Shown here: piece after piece, positions 4,457 through 5,091 of the stretch
Layout of the letters: every line of letters starts with the position of its first letter
Position numbering within the stretch: the stretch's first letter is position 1
Source of the DNA: JAWLCA01 sp050485905
GTDB taxonomy: Bacteria; Pseudomonadota; Alphaproteobacteria; Rhodobacterales; Rhodobacteraceae
Reading direction: 5' to 3'
NCBI GenBank assembly: GCA_050485905.1
Contig: JBJHCH010000173.1
Span: forward strand, 1 to 5,091
Length of the DNA: 5,091 nt
The notes under the pieces: model-generated
What the model saw: only the letters and a program-made list of their open reading frames with translations
The model's database searches: none
What the model was told of the DNA's origin: nothing
Translations under genes and position numbers: made by a program

Positions 4457-5091
4457 ATGGCTGCACCATTTGATCTCGACGACGACAATGTGGTCGTCAT
4501 CATCGGCACCGGCGCGGGCGGCGGCGTTCTGGCGAACGAACTGGCGCAGAAGGGCGTCCATGTCGTCGCGCTGGAGGCCGGAGGGCGCTATCTGCCCGAG
4601 GACTATGTCAACGACGAGTGGGAGAGCTTTGGCCAGCTTGCCTGGCTCGATCCGCGGACGACCTCGGGCGACTGGCGCGTGGCCAAGGACTTTTCTGGCC
4701 TGCCCGCCTGGATCGTCAAGGCCGTGGGCGGGACGACGACCCACTGGGCGGGCGCCTCGCTGCGGTTTCAGGACCACGAGTGGAAGGCGCTGACGACCTA
4801 TGGCAACGTGCAGGGCGCCAGCCTTCTCGACTGGCCGATCGACGCCGCCGAGATGGAGCCGTGGTACGATCTGGCAGAGAAGAAGCTGGGCGTGACGCTG
4901 ACCCATGGCAATGCGGGGCTGCCGGGCAACAACAACTACCTGATCTTCGAGAAGGGCGCCAAGGCGCTGGGCTACGAACAGGTCAGCACCGGCCGGATGG
5001 CGATCAATTCCGACTGGAATGACGACCGGATGCCGTGCCAGCAGACCGGGTTCTGTTTCCAGGGCTGCAAATGGGGCGCGAAATGGTCGGC
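4457..5091 (+). CDS. GMC family FAD-dependent dehydrogenase, catalytic subunit (3' partial)
   Basis: N-terminal 211 residues of the FAD subunit of an alcohol/sugar dehydrogenase; the rest lies beyond the right edge. The Rossmann dinucleotide fold is at 12-45: VVVIIGTGAGGG with glycines G17, G19 and G21-G23, and E40 (ALEAGGRY) placed to bind the adenosine ribose. GGTTTHWAG (91-99) is the second FAD-contact motif of GMC/gluconate dehydrogenase-type proteins. At 194-204 three cysteines (C194, C200, C204) are spaced C-x5-C-x3-C and followed by GAKWS. In glucose dehydrogenases of this family a Cys-rich segment here is reported to hold a 3Fe-4S cluster that passes electrons to a cytochrome subunit; this is recalled from the literature, not shown here. 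No signal peptide is present, fitting Tat co-export with the upstream subunit. GGAGG at 4444-4448 lies 8 bases before the ATG. The substrate and the active-site His pair are outside the window. Confidence 0.9.
   Translation, partial: MAAPFDLDDDNVVVIIGTGAGGGVLANELAQKGVHVVALEAGGRYLPEDYVNDEWESFGQLAWLDPRTTSGDWRVAKDFSGLPAWIVKAVGGTTTHWAGASLRFQDHEWKALTTYGNVQGASLLDWPIDAAEMEPWYDLAEKKLGVTLTHGNAGLPGNNNYLIFEKGAKALGYEQVSTGRMAINSDWNDDRMPCQQTGFCFQGCKWGAKWS

Noticed and set aside
1..5091. Mobile elements, CRISPR arrays, tRNA or rRNA genes, toxin-antitoxin or phage genes
   Set aside because: Read on both strands; no transposase or integrase motifs, no regularly spaced repeats and no tRNA-like structure. The ribbon-helix-helix protein has no adjacent toxin gene.

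Overview
The window is GC-rich, tightly packed and fully bacterial. Its protein families and codon use (strong G/C at third positions) point to an alphaproteobacterium, most likely of the Rhodobacteraceae (Paracoccus/Rhodobacter-like). The ribbon-helix-helix protein beginning MCQMYAGQDP and the short Pro/Ala-rich orphan beside a response-regulator phosphatase both fit that group. This placement is inferred from family resemblance recalled from memory, not from a search.

Layout. (1) Bases 1-1220 hold most of a fused response regulator/PP2C-type phosphatase (REC, coiled coil, SpoIIE-like domain), cut by the left edge. (2) A 105-base gap with a good stem-loop leads to a 141-residue orphan (1326-1751). 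(3) That orphan converges on a small VanZ-like membrane protein on the minus strand (1748-2131); the two stop codons share one CTAG. (4) The vanZ-like gene is divergent from a VOC-family metalloenzyme gene (2273-2860), which has a plausible sigma-70-type promoter and a GTG start set by a strong ribosome binding site. (5) After a 181-base gap comes a small ribbon-helix-helix protein (3042-3356), then a perfect 8-bp inverted repeat, then a GloA-like glyoxalase I gene (3450-3845). (6) The right edge holds two closely spaced genes of a periplasmic flavin dehydrogenase: a Tat-exported small subunit (3912-4436) and the GMC-type FAD subunit (4457 to the end, cut off).

How the genes work together. 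The clearest functional unit is the right-hand pair. The small subunit carries the only Tat signal and the FAD subunit has none, so the folded pair is probably exported together, with a cytochrome subunit likely beyond the right edge. The GloA-like gene lies 66 bases upstream in the same direction and may be co-transcribed. The left part (phosphatase, orphan, VanZ-like) looks like ordinary chromosomal housekeeping and signalling. I see no mobile element, CRISPR array, tRNA or rRNA, and no gene-free stretch above 300 bases. Nothing here forms a clearly new defence or mobile system; the points most worth a second look are the flavin dehydrogenase with its cysteine cluster, the inverted repeat beside the ribbon-helix-helix gene, and the two VOC proteins with different metal sites.
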